Below, one piece after another: positions 16,157 to 25,071 of a stretch of DNA of 64,000 nt. The first letter of the stretch is position 1, and every line of letters starts with the position of its first letter. The stretch is from Bacillota bacterium. Lineage in GTDB: Bacteria > Bacillota > Proteinivoracia > UBA4975 > VEMY01. The notes beneath the pieces are model-generated. The model was not told the DNA's origin, searched no databases, and saw only the letters and a program-made list of their open reading frames with translations. The stretch lies in NCBI GenBank assembly GCA_009711825.1, contig VEMY01000010.1, positions 124,001-188,000 of the forward strand, given 5' to 3'. The translations under genes were made by a program, and so were the position numbers.

Positions 16157-16903
16157 CAGCGGTAAATTGACTGCAGCTGCCATCGCAGCCACAGGCGCCG
16201 GGCGGTTGCTCCAGAGCGTGAAACTTTCGGCTGCCTGAAAGACCAGCATTCCTAAACCTGAATAATAGTTTGCATGGAGTATATCGTTCTCAAGATAATT
16301 TAGATTATAGATTAGCGCTTTTTGCGGCCAGGACCAGCGCTGCCAGACCCCGGGGGGTGTACAGACAAAAATCAGGTCGGCCTCCGACAACTCCGGTGTG
16401 TGCCAAGGGATATGTTCCACTGCCTGCTTGAACCGCTTGGCCAGGTCGTTTGCCTGTTCCTGGCGCCGGCAGACAATGGTTACTGTTGCCGAAGAGTTCA
16501 AGTTAGCTAACACGGCAGCAGCGGCGCCACCTGCGCCCAAGATAAGGATTTTGCGGCCGGTGGTTGTTATGCCAAGCCGGACGAGATCCCGGTTGAGACC
16601 CACGACGTCGGTGTTATAACCTATTAGGCGCTTGTCCCTGCGCACGATGGTATTAACAGCGCCCAATTGTTCCGCCACTGGGTCCAGTTCATCCAGGTAG
16701 CGGATACACTCCTCCTTATAGGGGATTGTGACATTGGCGCCGATGCAGCCCGGCGACCTCAAGGTATCTATTGCCTCCGCGAACTCCGGCACCGCCAGCA
16801 GTTTGTATTCCCAGGGTAAATTAAAGGCCGAGCAGGCGGCGCTGTGCAGTTGTGGCGACAGCGAGTAGCCCGGTGCCCGGCCAATCAGGTATAGTTGATT
16901 CAC
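16148..16903 (-). CDS. aroE: Shikimate dehydrogenase
   Basis: Reduces 3-dehydroshikimate to shikimate with NADPH. 251 residues, about 20-30 shorter than usual because of a compact C-terminal lobe. Visible: shikimate site SLSPQLHSAA (14-23), GANVTIPYKE with catalytic Lys63, GAVNTIV (81-87), YNTD with catalytic Asp99, the NADPH glycine motif GAGGAAAA (123-130), and the C-terminal FQA-x-SF. It follows the small gene at 16900 with a 4-base ATGA overlap and downstream lies yqeG's partner order known from B. subtilis (yqeG...aroD). Confidence 0.93.
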   Translation of the reverse strand: MNQLYLIGRAPGYSLSPQLHSAACSAFNLPWEYKLLAVPEFAEAIDTLRSPGCIGANVTIPYKEECIRYLDELDPVAEQLGAVNTIVRRDKRLIGYNTDVVGLNRDLVRLGITTTGRKILILGAGGAAAAVLANLNSSATVTIVCRRQEQANDLAKRFKQAVEHIPWHTPELSEADLIFVCTPPGVWQRWSWPQKALIYNLNYLENDILHANYYSGLGMLVFQAAESFTLWSNRPAPVAAMAAAVNLPLTP

Positions 16904-17094
16904 TCTTCTTCCTCCCCGGCCTGCCCAAAATAGAGCTTGAGCAGCACCCGTTCTCCATCCCGAATCAGGCCGATATCGTTCAGCCGCTGCCCCGGGGCAG
17001 GGGGCTGACGTTCAACCACCTGCTTTAAAAGCGCCAGCGGCGCCTGTCCTGAGGACAGATCCAACTCCTGAAAGTATACTTGTTCCTGTTCCAC
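16900..17094 (-). CDS. Small acidic protein of unknown function upstream of aroE
   Basis: 64 residues from GTG at 17094, eight bases after AGGGGG; the frame is open to 17223 but that part overlaps yqeG and has no ribosome binding site. Sequence is soluble and charged (ends QAGEEEE), with a predicted helix-strand pattern but no motif I recognise. Translationally coupled to aroE (ATGA overlap). It could be a regulator or structural partner, but nothing in the sequence shows it. Confidence 0.6.
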   Translation of the reverse strand: MEQEQVYFQELDLSSGQAPLALLKQVVERQPPAPGQRLNDIGLIRDGERVLLKLYFGQAGEEEE

Positions 17095-17155
17095 ATCAGC
17101 ACCCCCTAAAATGTTATATCTATATACTATGCTCCAGGGGAGTGCCGATATGCAT

Positions 17156-17674
17156 TTAATCGTCCGGACTGTCTGTAAGCCCACGCCGTTTGAGGCGACG
17201 CAAGACCATCTGCTCCAATGCACGATTGATTTTGGTGCCGAAAAACTCCTTGTCGCTCACCGGCAAGACCAGAATCGTAAACAAGCCATGCCGATTGCCT
17301 CCGAGGACATCGGTAAAAATCTGATCGCCCACCACCGCCGTTTCCGTGGCTGACACACCTAAAGTCTCCAGGGCGGTGCGAAACGCGCCCCGCCGGGGCT
17401 TAATCGCCTTGGATATGGCCGGAATCCCCACGGCCTTGGCAAACTTATCCACCCGATCCCGGGAGTTGTTGGATACTATGAATACAGCAAAACCTTTGGC
17501 CTGAACCATACCCAACCACTCCATCAGTCGTTGGTCTGGCAACGGACTGTCCCAGGCAACTAGTGTATTGTCCAAATCAGTAATTATTGCTCGGATGCCG
17601 CGATTCCATAATTTATCCAGATCAATGTGGTAAATGCTTTTTACATATAAATTGGGGCTAAATTTTTCTAACAT
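17156..17674 (-). CDS. yqeG: YqeG-family HAD phosphatase
   Basis: 172-residue HAD IIIA-type phosphatase. Motif I is ITDLDNTLVAWD (nucleophile Asp33, Asp35), motif II Ser68 in IVSNNSRD, motif III Lys92 in AIKPRRG, motif IV GDQIFTDVLGGN with Asp117 and Asp122. The basic C-terminal tail (LRRLKRRG) is typical. ATG preceded by AGGAGGTGGACA. In B. subtilis yqeG lies beside the aroE orthologue (aroD), as here. The physiological substrate is not settled (phosphatidylglycerophosphate is one proposal for relatives). Confidence 0.9.
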   Translation of the reverse strand: MLEKFSPNLYVKSIYHIDLDKLWNRGIRAIITDLDNTLVAWDSPLPDQRLMEWLGMVQAKGFAVFIVSNNSRDRVDKFAKAVGIPAISKAIKPRRGAFRTALETLGVSATETAVVGDQIFTDVLGGNRHGLFTILVLPVSDKEFFGTKINRALEQMVLRRLKRRGLTDSPDD

Positions 17675-17727
17675 TGTCCACCTCCTTGGCGCTCTAGATT
17701 TATTCGTTATTGATGTTCAATTTCCTG

Positions 17728-18429
17728 CTAAATTTTCCTGTGTAATTGATGATTAAGCATCCGCAATGCCCGTTTCTCGATTCGAGACACATAGGAGCGG
17801 GAGATACCCAGTTTGGCAGCAATCTCCCGTTGCGGCCAGCTGCGTCCGTCCTTGAGGGCAAACCGGCGCTCCAGAACAAAGCGCTCCCGCCGGGGCAGTT
17901 TTTGAATCGTCTCCTTTAGCCGGGCAATCTGGAGCTTTTGCTCCACCCGTTCGAATAAGTCCGATTCCGAGCCCAGGATGTCCATTAAGGATAATTCATT
18001 GCCCTCCTGGTCGATTCCCAGTGGTTCTTCTAGGGAGAGGTCATCGCGGCTTTTTTTCATGCTCCGCAATTGCATGAGAATCTCATTCTCTATGCAGCGG
18101 GCCGCATATGTTGCCAGGCGCACGCCTTTCGAGGGTTGAAAGGTGTTAATTGCTTTAATCAGACCAACTGTGCCGATGGAAATCAGGTCGTCGTTATCAA
18201 TGCGGGTGTTATCGTATTTCTTGACAATATGAGCTACCAGGCGGAGATTATGTTCAATCAGTTTTTGCCGGGCATGTTCATCCCCCTCCTGGAGCAAATT
18301 GATAAACCGTTCCTCGTCTTTCGGGTCTAGGGGTTGGGGAAAAGAACTGTTCTTAATATGGGAAACTAAAAGCGCCAAGTCTCGAACCGCGTTGGCCAAC
18401 AATAGCAAAACTGCAGGAATCACAGGCAT
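17728..18429 (-). CDS. sigK: RNA polymerase sporulation sigma factor K (pro-sigma-K)
   Basis: Mother-cell sigma factor of late sporulation. 233 residues, one uninterrupted gene (no skin-type element). A hydrophobic N-terminal pro-sequence (VLLLLANAVRDLALLVSHIK) should be removed by SpoIVFB-type proteolysis. Region 2 contains LIEHNLRLVAHIVKKY and the DLISIGTVGLIKA core; region 4 has the helix-turn-helix REIAAKLGISRSYVSRIE. ATG preceded by AGGGGG. A weak sigma-E-like -10 (CATATATA) lies at 18455-18462. Its presence shows the organism sporulates or descends from spore formers. Confidence 0.94.
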   Translation of the reverse strand: MPVIPAVLLLLANAVRDLALLVSHIKNSSFPQPLDPKDEERFINLLQEGDEHARQKLIEHNLRLVAHIVKKYDNTRIDNDDLISIGTVGLIKAINTFQPSKGVRLATYAARCIENEILMQLRSMKKSRDDLSLEEPLGIDQEGNELSLMDILGSESDLFERVEQKLQIARLKETIQKLPRRERFVLERRFALKDGRSWPQREIAAKLGISRSYVSRIEKRALRMLNHQLHRKI

Positions 18430-18468
18430 CCCCCTATCAATATTAAGCTCACTATATATATGCCTGTG
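18421..18468 (-). promoter_or_regulatory. 9-bp inverted repeat spanning the sigK start codon and promoter region
   Basis: CACAGGCAT (18421-18429) and ATGCCTGTG (18460-18468) are perfect reverse complements 30 bases apart. One arm contains the sigK ATG, the other abuts a CATATATA sequence resembling a sigma-E -10. Could be an operator or, in a longer transcript, a hairpin hiding the start codon. Confidence 0.45.
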
Positions 18469-18490
18469 AAGTCAATTGCGTGACAACCAA

Positions 18491-20161
18491 TTATTCCCGG
18501 GCAAGAATGGTGTGGGCCAGCTCAGCCAGCAACCGTTCCCTCTGCACCGATAACCAGCCTGGGGGCACCTCCGCCATGTAAACTACAACATACCGGGGCG
18601 AATCGACTGGGAAGAAACCTGCATTCCAGCGGATCTCATAATTGCCGGGTTGCAGGCGATCAGAAGTGCCAGTCTTGGCTGCAAGTTCTCTGGCCCGGGG
18701 CCAGGCGGTTAAATTGTACAAGTTCTCTCTATTCAATACCGCCTGGTTGAGCATTTGCGCCACTGTGCGGGCAGTGCTTGAAGTAAACACCCTGGTCCAA
18801 CGGGGAGTTACCGGCGTCGGCTTCTCATCGTCTAGGGCCAGAACCAGACTTGGTTCCACCCGGTAACCGCCATTGGCAACAGCGGCCATCATCACGGCCA
18901 CTTGCAAAGGCGTAGTCTCAAACTTATTGCCGCCAAGAGCAAAATGATTTACAACCCCCGACTCGGTAGACAAGTCCGCAAGCGTCGGCAGTTGGCCGGC
19001 ATCAACCTCAAAAGACGGCAGTTCTATTGGCGGGGGCTCCCCCAAACCCATGCCCTCGGCCATCTTGAGCAAGTCCTCAGCACCCAGCTCAACCGCCAGT
19101 TTGGCAAAATAGACATTACAGGAGTGGGAAAGAGCGCCGGCCAAGTCCAGCTCGCCATGAACCTGGTGACATTCAAAACTGTTGGCGCCGTAAGTAATGC
19201 TTCCGGTGCATGTATAGCGGGCCTGGAGATAGTTAATGTCTTGCTCCAGGGCGACCGCAGCGGTCAATGTCTTGATAACCGACGCCGGGGGCAAAACCGG
19301 CACATTGGGAGATTTGCGCACCGCCCGGTTATAGTGATGCTCGGCGCCTATAATTTCAGGCCTGCTGGCCATGGCAAGGATTTCACCGGTATTGGGGTCG
19401 AGGACAAGCAACGCACCGGTGGGCGGCACGCGGCCGGTATCGATATATTGGTTCCAGACTGATTCAACAATGCGCTGAATTTCCAGGTCTAATGTAGTGA
19501 CCAGAACCGGTGGCTCAGCGCCGATTTCCCGGTAACCCAGACCGGGAATCAACTGATTGCCGGCGGTGACAAATGCAGCCACAGCCGGGCGCTGACAACT
19601 GAGGAAGCTATCAAAGCTCTTTTCCAGACCTAAAAGTCCAGCATTGTCGTTGACAATCCCCAACACGTGGCAAGCCAGCGAAGTATATGTATACCGGCGG
19701 AAATTGAGCTCGTCGTCCCAGTCCCAAGTTACAGGTTTAATCCAATGGGGAAGCTCTATTTGCGGGGCCAGCGGGGCCACAAGCGGTAAAGGCTGCCGGT
19801 TCCGGGAACGCTCAATTATTGTCTCGGTGTCCAGGCCGGTTCTGGATTCCAACCAATTGAGCCAACTGTTGAAGTCAGCTTCTGTTTCTTCGACCCGGCC
19901 CACTTGGGTAAACACCGCGAGACCGGACCGGGGCTGGGCTCCGGTCAGGGGCGCGAGGTTGCGGTCTGTAATCTGTCCCCGCCCGCTATTGCCATGGCCC
20001 CAGTCCAAAAACACAGTCCGCGTATGATGATAGGTGGCGATTTGCGCCAACTCTTTGGCCTGGACAAGCTGCAACCAAGCCAGGCGAAAGATTAAAATTA
20101 GAGAAGTAACCAGAAAGCATAACATCAGTGCTGTAATTCGTTTTCGACGCTCGGCGGACAC
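18491..20161 (-). CDS. Class B penicillin-binding protein (PbpI/YrrR-like transpeptidase)
   Basis: Membrane-anchored DD-transpeptidase of the PBP2/FtsI group. 556 residues from GTG at 20161, seven bases after GGGGG; a TTG at 20221 is in frame but would overlap udk and lacks a ribosome binding site. One transmembrane helix (about 10-32), dimerisation/pedestal domain, then the transpeptidase domain with ASVIK (S294-x-x-K297), SCN (347-349) and KTG (496-498). No PASTA domains, unlike SpoVD. In B. subtilis yrrR (pbpI) follows udk-greA, so this is probably its counterpart; sigK follows immediately, fitting a sporulation role (inference). Confidence 0.87.
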   Translation of the reverse strand: MSAERRKRITALMLCFLVTSLILIFRLAWLQLVQAKELAQIATYHHTRTVFLDWGHGNSGRGQITDRNLAPLTGAQPRSGLAVFTQVGRVEETEADFNSWLNWLESRTGLDTETIIERSRNRQPLPLVAPLAPQIELPHWIKPVTWDWDDELNFRRYTYTSLACHVLGIVNDNAGLLGLEKSFDSFLSCQRPAVAAFVTAGNQLIPGLGYREIGAEPPVLVTTLDLEIQRIVESVWNQYIDTGRVPPTGALLVLDPNTGEILAMASRPEIIGAEHHYNRAVRKSPNVPVLPPASVIKTLTAAVALEQDINYLQARYTCTGSITYGANSFECHQVHGELDLAGALSHSCNVYFAKLAVELGAEDLLKMAEGMGLGEPPPIELPSFEVDAGQLPTLADLSTESGVVNHFALGGNKFETTPLQVAVMMAAVANGGYRVEPSLVLALDDEKPTPVTPRWTRVFTSSTARTVAQMLNQAVLNRENLYNLTAWPRARELAAKTGTSDRLQPGNYEIRWNAGFFPVDSPRYVVVYMAEVPPGWLSVQRERLLAELAHTILARE

Positions 20162-20194
20162 AAAAACACCCCCGGAGCTAGTATCACCCGGGGG
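20162..20194 (-). terminator. Terminator-like hairpin between udk and the PBP gene
   Basis: CCCCCGG (20188-20194) pairs with CCGGGGG (20169-20175) on the minus strand and is followed by TGTTTTTG. It begins a few bases after the udk stop at 20202; its 3' arm holds the G-run that serves as the PBP ribosome binding site. Confidence 0.6.
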
Positions 20195-20201
20195 CAGGGC
20201 T

Positions 20202-20834
20202 TTATCCTTTTGAGTTATCAAGCAAATGGCGGATTTTACTGACCAAAATATCTACCGCTACCAAATTTTGACCGCCTTCCGGAACGATTAAATCGGCATA
20301 TCGTTTGGTGGGCTCAACAAATTGCATATGCATTGGCCGCACCACCGACAGATACTGCTCCACAACAGATTCCAGCGTTCGTCCCCGCTCCTGAATATCC
20401 CGACAAATGCGGCGGATGATTCGAACATCGGCATCGGTATCCACATAGACCTTTATATCGAGAAGATTGCGGATGCGTTTGTCCTCCAGAATCAAAATGC
20501 CTTCCAGGATTATCACTGGCCGGCTTTCCACCCGCTCTGTCCTGGCCAAACGCGTGTGTTCAACGAAACTGTAGACCGGCTTTTCAATCGTCTGGTTTTG
20601 CAGTAATTTCTCCAAATGACTGATCAAGAGCGGCGTGTCAAAGGCAAAGGGGTGATCATAATTGGTGTGCAGCCGCTCTTCAAAGCTGATATCGGATTGA
20701 TCCTTGTAATAACTATCGTGCTCCAGCACAGCCACACTCTCCGGCGGCAAACTCTCAACGATGGCGTTTGTAACAGTGGTCTTGCCTGAGCCTGTCCCAC
20801 CGGCAATCCCAATCAACAAAGGCCCGTCATTCAT
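20202..20834 (-). CDS. udk: Uridine kinase
   Basis: Phosphorylates uridine and cytidine (pyrimidine salvage). 210 residues, standard length. Walker [13 protein letters not shown] at 9-20, the DHP region NYDHPFAFD, and the C-terminal arginine-rich lid ([13 protein letters not shown]) with conserved [14 protein letters not shown]. Its ATG overlaps the U32 gene stop (ATGA), matching the yrrO-udk order of B. subtilis. Confidence 0.95.
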   Translation of the reverse strand: MNDGPLLIGIAGGTGSGKTTVTNAIVESLPPESVAVLEHDSYYKDQSDISFEERLHTNYDHPFAFDTPLLISHLEKLLQNQTIEKPVYSFVEHTRLARTERVESRPVIILEGILILEDKRIRNLLDIKVYVDTDADVRIIRRICRDIQERGRTLESVVEQYLSVVRPMHMQFVEPTKRYADLIVPEGGQNLVAVDILVSKIRHLLDNSKG

Positions 20835-22042
20835 TGCTCCCGCCTCCGCAACACCGTAAACTCTGGCACCGGTTGTGGCCAGGGAATTTTCACCAATTGT
20901 TGGGCATGGGGCGCCCGCTCCAGAGGCCTCCCTTCAGCATTCGTCATGGCTTCAACTTTTATACTCACCGGCTTGCTGCCCGGCAGCACCAAGTCCAGGG
21001 TCTGCCCTCGGGCAAAATTGCCCCGCTGCTCAACCAGCAACTCACCATCCTGCCAACCGCGGACAACACCTACAAAAGCGGCGTGGCGCAGGTAGCGGGA
21101 GTGTTCGGTGAACTGGCCTTCAGCGCCGGGGGCGCCAAAGTAAAATCCGGTGCTCCACGGACGGTGACTGGCCAAATCCAATTCTTCCAACCAGGCCGGA
21201 TCCAGCTGATAATTATCGCCCTGCTGCCACCAGGCGTCAATCGCCTGTCGATAAGCGTTGACTACAGTTGCCAGATAATGCACACTCTTCATCCGGCCCT
21301 CGATTTTAAAGCTGGCAATTCCAGCGGCCGCCAACTGGGGAACATAGGGCAGCATGCATAAATCCCGGGCGTTGAAAATATAAGTGCCCCGCTCATCTTC
21401 TTCCACATGCATATATTCGCCAGGGCGCTGGGCCTCCACCAGATGGTATTTCCAGCGGCAGGGCTGGGCGCAATCGCCCCGGTTGGCACTGCGGCCGGTT
21501 AGGAAGCTGCTGATTAGACAACGGCCCGACCAGGCCATGCACATGGCGCCGTGGATAAAGGTTTCCAGCTCGACCTCGGTATTGTCGGCAATATCCTTGA
21601 TTTCCTCGAGATTAAGTTCCCGGGCCAAAACCACTCTCCGGGCGCCAAGCTCTCCCCAGAAATTCACGCCTGCGGTATTGCTGGTGCTGGCCTGGGTGCT
21701 GATATGCACTTCCAGACCCGGTGCCACCCGACGCACAGTTTGAAACACCCCGACATCGGAGACAATCACAGCGTCCACGCCAGCGGCCTCAAGCCAACGC
21801 ACATACTCCTCCAAAGGTTGCAAGTCGTTGTTTTTGGCGTAGATATTAATCGCTACATAAACCCGGACGCCATTAGCGTGGGCGTGGTACAGCGCTTCAA
21901 TCAGCTCTGCCTCGTTAAAATTACCGGCGCCGGCCCGGAGACTGAAGGCCTGTCCGCCCAGGTATACGGCATCTGCGCCGTAGACAATGGCGGTTCGCAG
22001 TTTCTCCAAATCACCGGCCGGCGCTAAAAGTTCAGGTTTCAT
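20831..22042 (-). CDS. Peptidase U32 family protein (TrhP/YrrO-type tRNA hydroxylation)
   Basis: 403 residues. Starts [18 protein letters not shown] and contains the U32 signature [19 protein letters not shown] (160-178) plus a second Cys pair in GDCAQPCRW, giving four cysteines (C168, C175, C191, C195) that in relatives ligate an iron-sulfur cluster. Members such as TrhP/YrrO are needed for 5-hydroxyuridine formation at tRNA position 34 rather than being proteases. Neighbours mltG and udk are the same as in B. subtilis, where two paralogues (yrrN, yrrO) sit; only one is present here. Confidence 0.9.
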   Translation of the reverse strand: MKPELLAPAGDLEKLRTAIVYGADAVYLGGQAFSLRAGAGNFNEAELIEALYHAHANGVRVYVAINIYAKNNDLQPLEEYVRWLEAAGVDAVIVSDVGVFQTVRRVAPGLEVHISTQASTSNTAGVNFWGELGARRVVLARELNLEEIKDIADNTEVELETFIHGAMCMAWSGRCLISSFLTGRSANRGDCAQPCRWKYHLVEAQRPGEYMHVEEDERGTYIFNARDLCMLPYVPQLAAAGIASFKIEGRMKSVHYLATVVNAYRQAIDAWWQQGDNYQLDPAWLEELDLASHRPWSTGFYFGAPGAEGQFTEHSRYLRHAAFVGVVRGWQDGELLVEQRGNFARGQTLDLVLPGSKPVSIKVEAMTNAEGRPLERAPHAQQLVKIPWPQPVPEFTVLRRREQ

Positions 22043-22056
22043 AGCCTCTGCCTCCG

Positions 22057-23166
22057 TTAGTTTTGTCTGTTCTCCCTTGCCCTCCGGGCGTTTTGCACAT
22101 GCTCGGCATAAGTGGCAGCGAAATAGTGCTCACTGCTGCCATCATCTTTGGCGACAAAAAATTTATAATCAACATCGGCTGGAAATACAGTGGCCCGCAA
22201 CGAACCGGCGCCCGGTCCGGCAATCGGCCCCGGAGGCAAGCCGGGATACATGTACGTGTTATAAGGAGAGTCGATGTCCCTGTACGGAGAAATATCGCGA
22301 ATGGAGAAATCCTGCAGGATATAATTGATCGTTGCACATGATTCCAGCATAAAGTAAGTTTCAGCCCGATCTATCAACCGATTGTGGAAGGCCGCCGCAA
22401 CCAGCGGACGCTCATCGGCTACAACTGCTTCCTTCTCGACGATTGACGCCAAAGTGACGATTTCATGCACCGTCATGCCCATGGCTTCGGTGGCTTCACG
22501 CATTTCTTCAGTGAACACGCGATCAAAGCCCCTGAGCATGGTGTTGATAACCGCCCGTTCCCGGTCCTCTACATCAGCGCGCATTTCATAGGTATCCGGG
22601 AACAAATATCCTTCCAAGGGAAATTCCAGCCCCTCGGGAATCTGCTCCACAAACCAATAATCCCAATTAGACAGATCATTTGCCAGCTCCAGAAAACGTT
22701 CCTCATCGACAATCCCCCTGTTGGCCAGGCGGGCAGCAATGTCGGAGATAAACAGACCTTCCGGAACCGTAAATCGAAATGTGTCGATAAAAGCGTCGCC
22801 AGAAACAAGTTTGTCCACAATTTCTTCAAGACCGGATGATGGACTGAGCATATAGTCGCCGGCCTGGATTCTACCATCCAGTTCATGGTACCTGAGATAA
22901 AGACGGAAGACCAAAGCGCTCTTAATCACTCCTGCCTCTTCGAGAACATCGCCAATCCTTGCACTGGATGCACCCTGAGGGACAGTTACGAGAAATTCTG
23001 TGCTATCGTCGCTAACCGGACCGAGATTGTCCTGCAAAATACCATAGCCAATGTAGGCGCCGGTGGAAAGAGCCGTAACCAGTAATAACAGGACAATTAG
23101 GATTGGCACCAAGAGCCGGGGTCTGCTGGTCTTGGTTTCATGCTGGCTTTTTGCCATGAATTTCAC
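22057..23166 (-). CDS. mltG: Endolytic murein transglycosylase
   Basis: Cleaves nascent glycan strands at the membrane. 369 residues: cytoplasmic N-terminus, one transmembrane helix (about 17-42), LysM-like region (TEFLVTVPQGASSARIGDVL), then the YceG catalytic domain with ASIVEKEA, the Glu of 'VEKE' (E244) being the proposed catalytic residue, and the C-terminal LPPGPIAGPGAGSLRA. The usual Asp in the 'LQxDPT' stretch is replaced (LESCATINY). Start could be ATG three codons later. Part of the ruvX-yrzB-mltG-U32-udk operon. Confidence 0.93.
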   Translation of the reverse strand: MKFMAKSQHETKTSRPRLLVPILIVLLLLVTALSTGAYIGYGILQDNLGPVSDDSTEFLVTVPQGASSARIGDVLEEAGVIKSALVFRLYLRYHELDGRIQAGDYMLSPSSGLEEIVDKLVSGDAFIDTFRFTVPEGLFISDIAARLANRGIVDEERFLELANDLSNWDYWFVEQIPEGLEFPLEGYLFPDTYEMRADVEDRERAVINTMLRGFDRVFTEEMREATEAMGMTVHEIVTLASIVEKEAVVADERPLVAAAFHNRLIDRAETYFMLESCATINYILQDFSIRDISPYRDIDSPYNTYMYPGLPPGPIAGPGAGSLRATVFPADVDYKFFVAKDDGSSEHYFAATYAEHVQNARRARENRQN

Positions 23167-23175
23167 CCGCTTTAT

Positions 23176-23448
23176 TTAAGAATGCAGTTTTTGCCAGGCA
23201 GCCTCTACCGCTGCCAGTTCATCATCATCAATAACATATACATACATTTCTTCTTCGGCATTGCCTTCATCGCTGACTACCTGCTCAACCCGAAACGGTA
23301 TCAGGGTTTGCTGATCTTCTTCCGGTTGCAGCAGGGCGTAATTGCGGCCCCGCACTTGCAACCGCCGGTATTCGATGAAGTTCAAGAGTTGATTTTCTTC
23401 TTCATTATACAATTGAATAACATTGCTGTCATCAGACATTTTTTTCAC
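23176..23448 (-). CDS. yrzB: DUF1292 protein (YrzB)
   Basis: 90-residue acidic cytoplasmic protein: short strand-rich N-half with LYNEEENQLLNFIEYRRL and DDELAAVEAAW at the end, the DUF1292 pattern. Function unknown in the family. Start overlaps the ruvX end by 17 bases. Position between ruvX and mltG is strongly conserved in Firmicutes. Confidence 0.88.
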   Translation of the reverse strand: MKKMSDDSNVIQLYNEEENQLLNFIEYRRLQVRGRNYALLQPEEDQQTLIPFRVEQVVSDEGNAEEEMYVYVIDDDELAAVEAAWQKLHS

Positions 23449-23854
23449 CTCGTTGTAAATAGCTTTGCAAAATTATCACTGCTGCCATTTTATCCACTAC
23501 TTTGCGGCGCTTCCGCCGACTAACATCGGCATCGATCAACACCCGCTCCGCGGCCATTGTTGTCAAGCGCTCATCTTCAAAATCCACCGGTAGTCCAGTT
23601 GTAATTGCAAGCTCCTCGGCAAACTGCTCAGCGCTTTCAGCGCCCGGGCCGTAGGTTCCATTCATATTCCGGGGCATCCCTATCACCAGACGGGACACTT
23701 CATATTCTTGGCATAACTTTTTAATTTCAGCAAAAGTTTTTTTATCATTAGCCAGTACCTTGATTCCCTGGGCAGTCATTCCCAGGGGGTCAGAGACCGC
23801 TACCCCAATTCTTTTTTCCCCGACATCTAAGGCCATTATCCGCATCAATGGCAC
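23432..23854 (-). CDS. ruvX: Putative pre-16S rRNA nuclease / Holliday junction resolvase-like protein
   Basis: YqgF/RuvX family, RNase H fold, 140 residues. MALDVGEKRIGVAVSDPLG (catalytic Asp), VIGMPRNMNGTYGPGA, DERLTTMAAERVL and the final D in VDKMAAVIILQSYL are all present. In E. coli YqgF finishes 16S rRNA 5'-end processing. ATG or GTG choice near 23854 is not critical: MPLMRIMALD contains three Met, the third (residue 7) being closest to the family start. Confidence 0.92.
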   Translation of the reverse strand: MPLMRIMALDVGEKRIGVAVSDPLGMTAQGIKVLANDKKTFAEIKKLCQEYEVSRLVIGMPRNMNGTYGPGAESAEQFAEELAITTGLPVDFEDERLTTMAAERVLIDADVSRRKRRKVVDKMAAVIILQSYLQRGEKNV

Positions 23855-23860
23855 CTCTAT

Positions 23861-24808
23861 TCAAATTATTTTAAGACACATTTCCCCGCAGACACGGCTG
23901 CAATAGCCACAACATAGACAGAGGTCATGATTAACAATTGCCTTCCCCTGTTCTATCTGCAATGCCGCCTGGGGACAGACGCTGACACAGGCAGCGCACC
24001 CCCTGCACCAGTCGGCAATGTGCAGGCGTCGTTTTCTGCCCAAAGTCGCGCTGGCAAGCTCTGGCGCCGGATTGCGACCATTGCACAAAGCGAGATTGAA
24101 GTCTATCTCTTCCTGGCTGACCATGCCAATGACCATACTCTCAAACCATGGCATACCCAGCACATGGGCGATGGCAGTACCAGCGTCACGATACAAACTG
24201 CCTCCACCCAAAACCTTCATTGCATAAATCCCGCGCCCGCTTGCCTGGGCATCCAACAGGGCCTTAGACATTGTCTCGGCATTGCCATCCCGGATACCTA
24301 CTCCTGCCTGATTGTAAAGGGGATGCAGGATTTGAATTTCCGGCCACGTCAATGCGGCCTGCACCCCTGACACACTGTGGGTGGAAATCCCCACTGCTCG
24401 GATAGCCCCTTTACTTCGGGCTTCAGCCAACCATTCCAGGGCCTCCCGGTGTCCGGGCAGAGTCAGGGCGCTCTGCTCATGCAACAACACTATATCGAGG
24501 ACATCCCTGCCCAAAGCGCGTCGGGCCTCCTCCACCGCCTCCCGGGCCTGACATGCAGTATAGGCATAGGTTTTGGTGGCAATCACCGGTTCTCCCTTAA
24601 TTTTACTCAAAGCAGCTTTCAACACAGGATAATTGTTGTAAATTTGCGCAGTATCCCAAAAAGTCACGCCCTTGTGCCAGGCGTAACACAAAAGTTCAGC
24701 CCCCTCTTCCACAGATAGGGAAGTTTGCAGGGGGCTGAGAGCCAACGTTCCAAAACCCAGGCGACTGACGGCGATTCCCGAGTCGCCCAGGTTGATAACC
24801 GGCAACAA
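23861..24808 (-). CDS. Aldo/keto reductase with C-terminal two-cluster ferredoxin domain
   Basis: 315 residues from TTG (GAGGT nine bases upstream). Residues 1-245 are an AKR barrel: RLGFGTLALSPLQ, the catalytic region FWDTAQIYNNYP (Asp and Tyr), Lys in VIATKTYAY, His in VLLHEQ. Residues ~260-315 hold two [4Fe-4S] motifs, CRGCAACVSVCPQ and CLCCGYCSRVCGEMC. Such fusions are common in anaerobes and are thought to link substrate reduction to ferredoxin. It is inserted between ireB and ruvX, which are adjacent in most Firmicutes. Substrate not predictable. Confidence 0.85.
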   Translation of the reverse strand: MLPVINLGDSGIAVSRLGFGTLALSPLQTSLSVEEGAELLCYAWHKGVTFWDTAQIYNNYPVLKAALSKIKGEPVIATKTYAYTACQAREAVEEARRALGRDVLDIVLLHEQSALTLPGHREALEWLAEARSKGAIRAVGISTHSVSGVQAALTWPEIQILHPLYNQAGVGIRDGNAETMSKALLDAQASGRGIYAMKVLGGGSLYRDAGTAIAHVLGMPWFESMVIGMVSQEEIDFNLALCNGRNPAPELASATLGRKRRLHIADWCRGCAACVSVCPQAALQIEQGKAIVNHDLCLCCGYCSRVCGEMCLKII

Positions 24809-24810
24809 TT

Positions 24811-25071
24811 TTATTCTACCTCTTGTAGATATGCGGTCACAAGTTCTTCCAGAATATCGTCCCGTTCCAGCTTGCGAATCAGGCTGCGGGCATTGCGATG
24901 GCTGGTGATATAAGCCGGGTCTCCGGAAATAAGGTAACCGACAATTTGGTTGATTGGATTGTATCCTTTTTCTTTCAAGGCCGTGAACACTTCAACCAAG
25001 ATGGTGCGGGTTTCATTGGACTCCTCGGCATCGAGCCGAAAACTTACAGTTTCCTGAGTATGGTTATCCAC
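24811..25071 (-). CDS. ireB: IreB family regulatory phosphoprotein (DUF965, YrzL)
   Basis: 86 residues. Conserved core [41 protein letters not shown] split here across residues ~42-80 (SGDPAYI and [10 protein letters not shown] are the hallmarks), and N-terminal TVSF/Thr region phosphorylated by the IreK kinase in Enterococcus. Located just downstream of alaS, the usual place. Confidence 0.93.
   Translation of the reverse strand: MDNHTQETVSFRLDAEESNETRTILVEVFTALKEKGYNPINQIVGYLISGDPAYITSHRNARSLIRKLERDDILEELVTAYLQEVE

Noticed and set aside
17728-18429. skin-type excision element in sigK
   Set aside because: The gene is continuous with all sigma regions in one frame.
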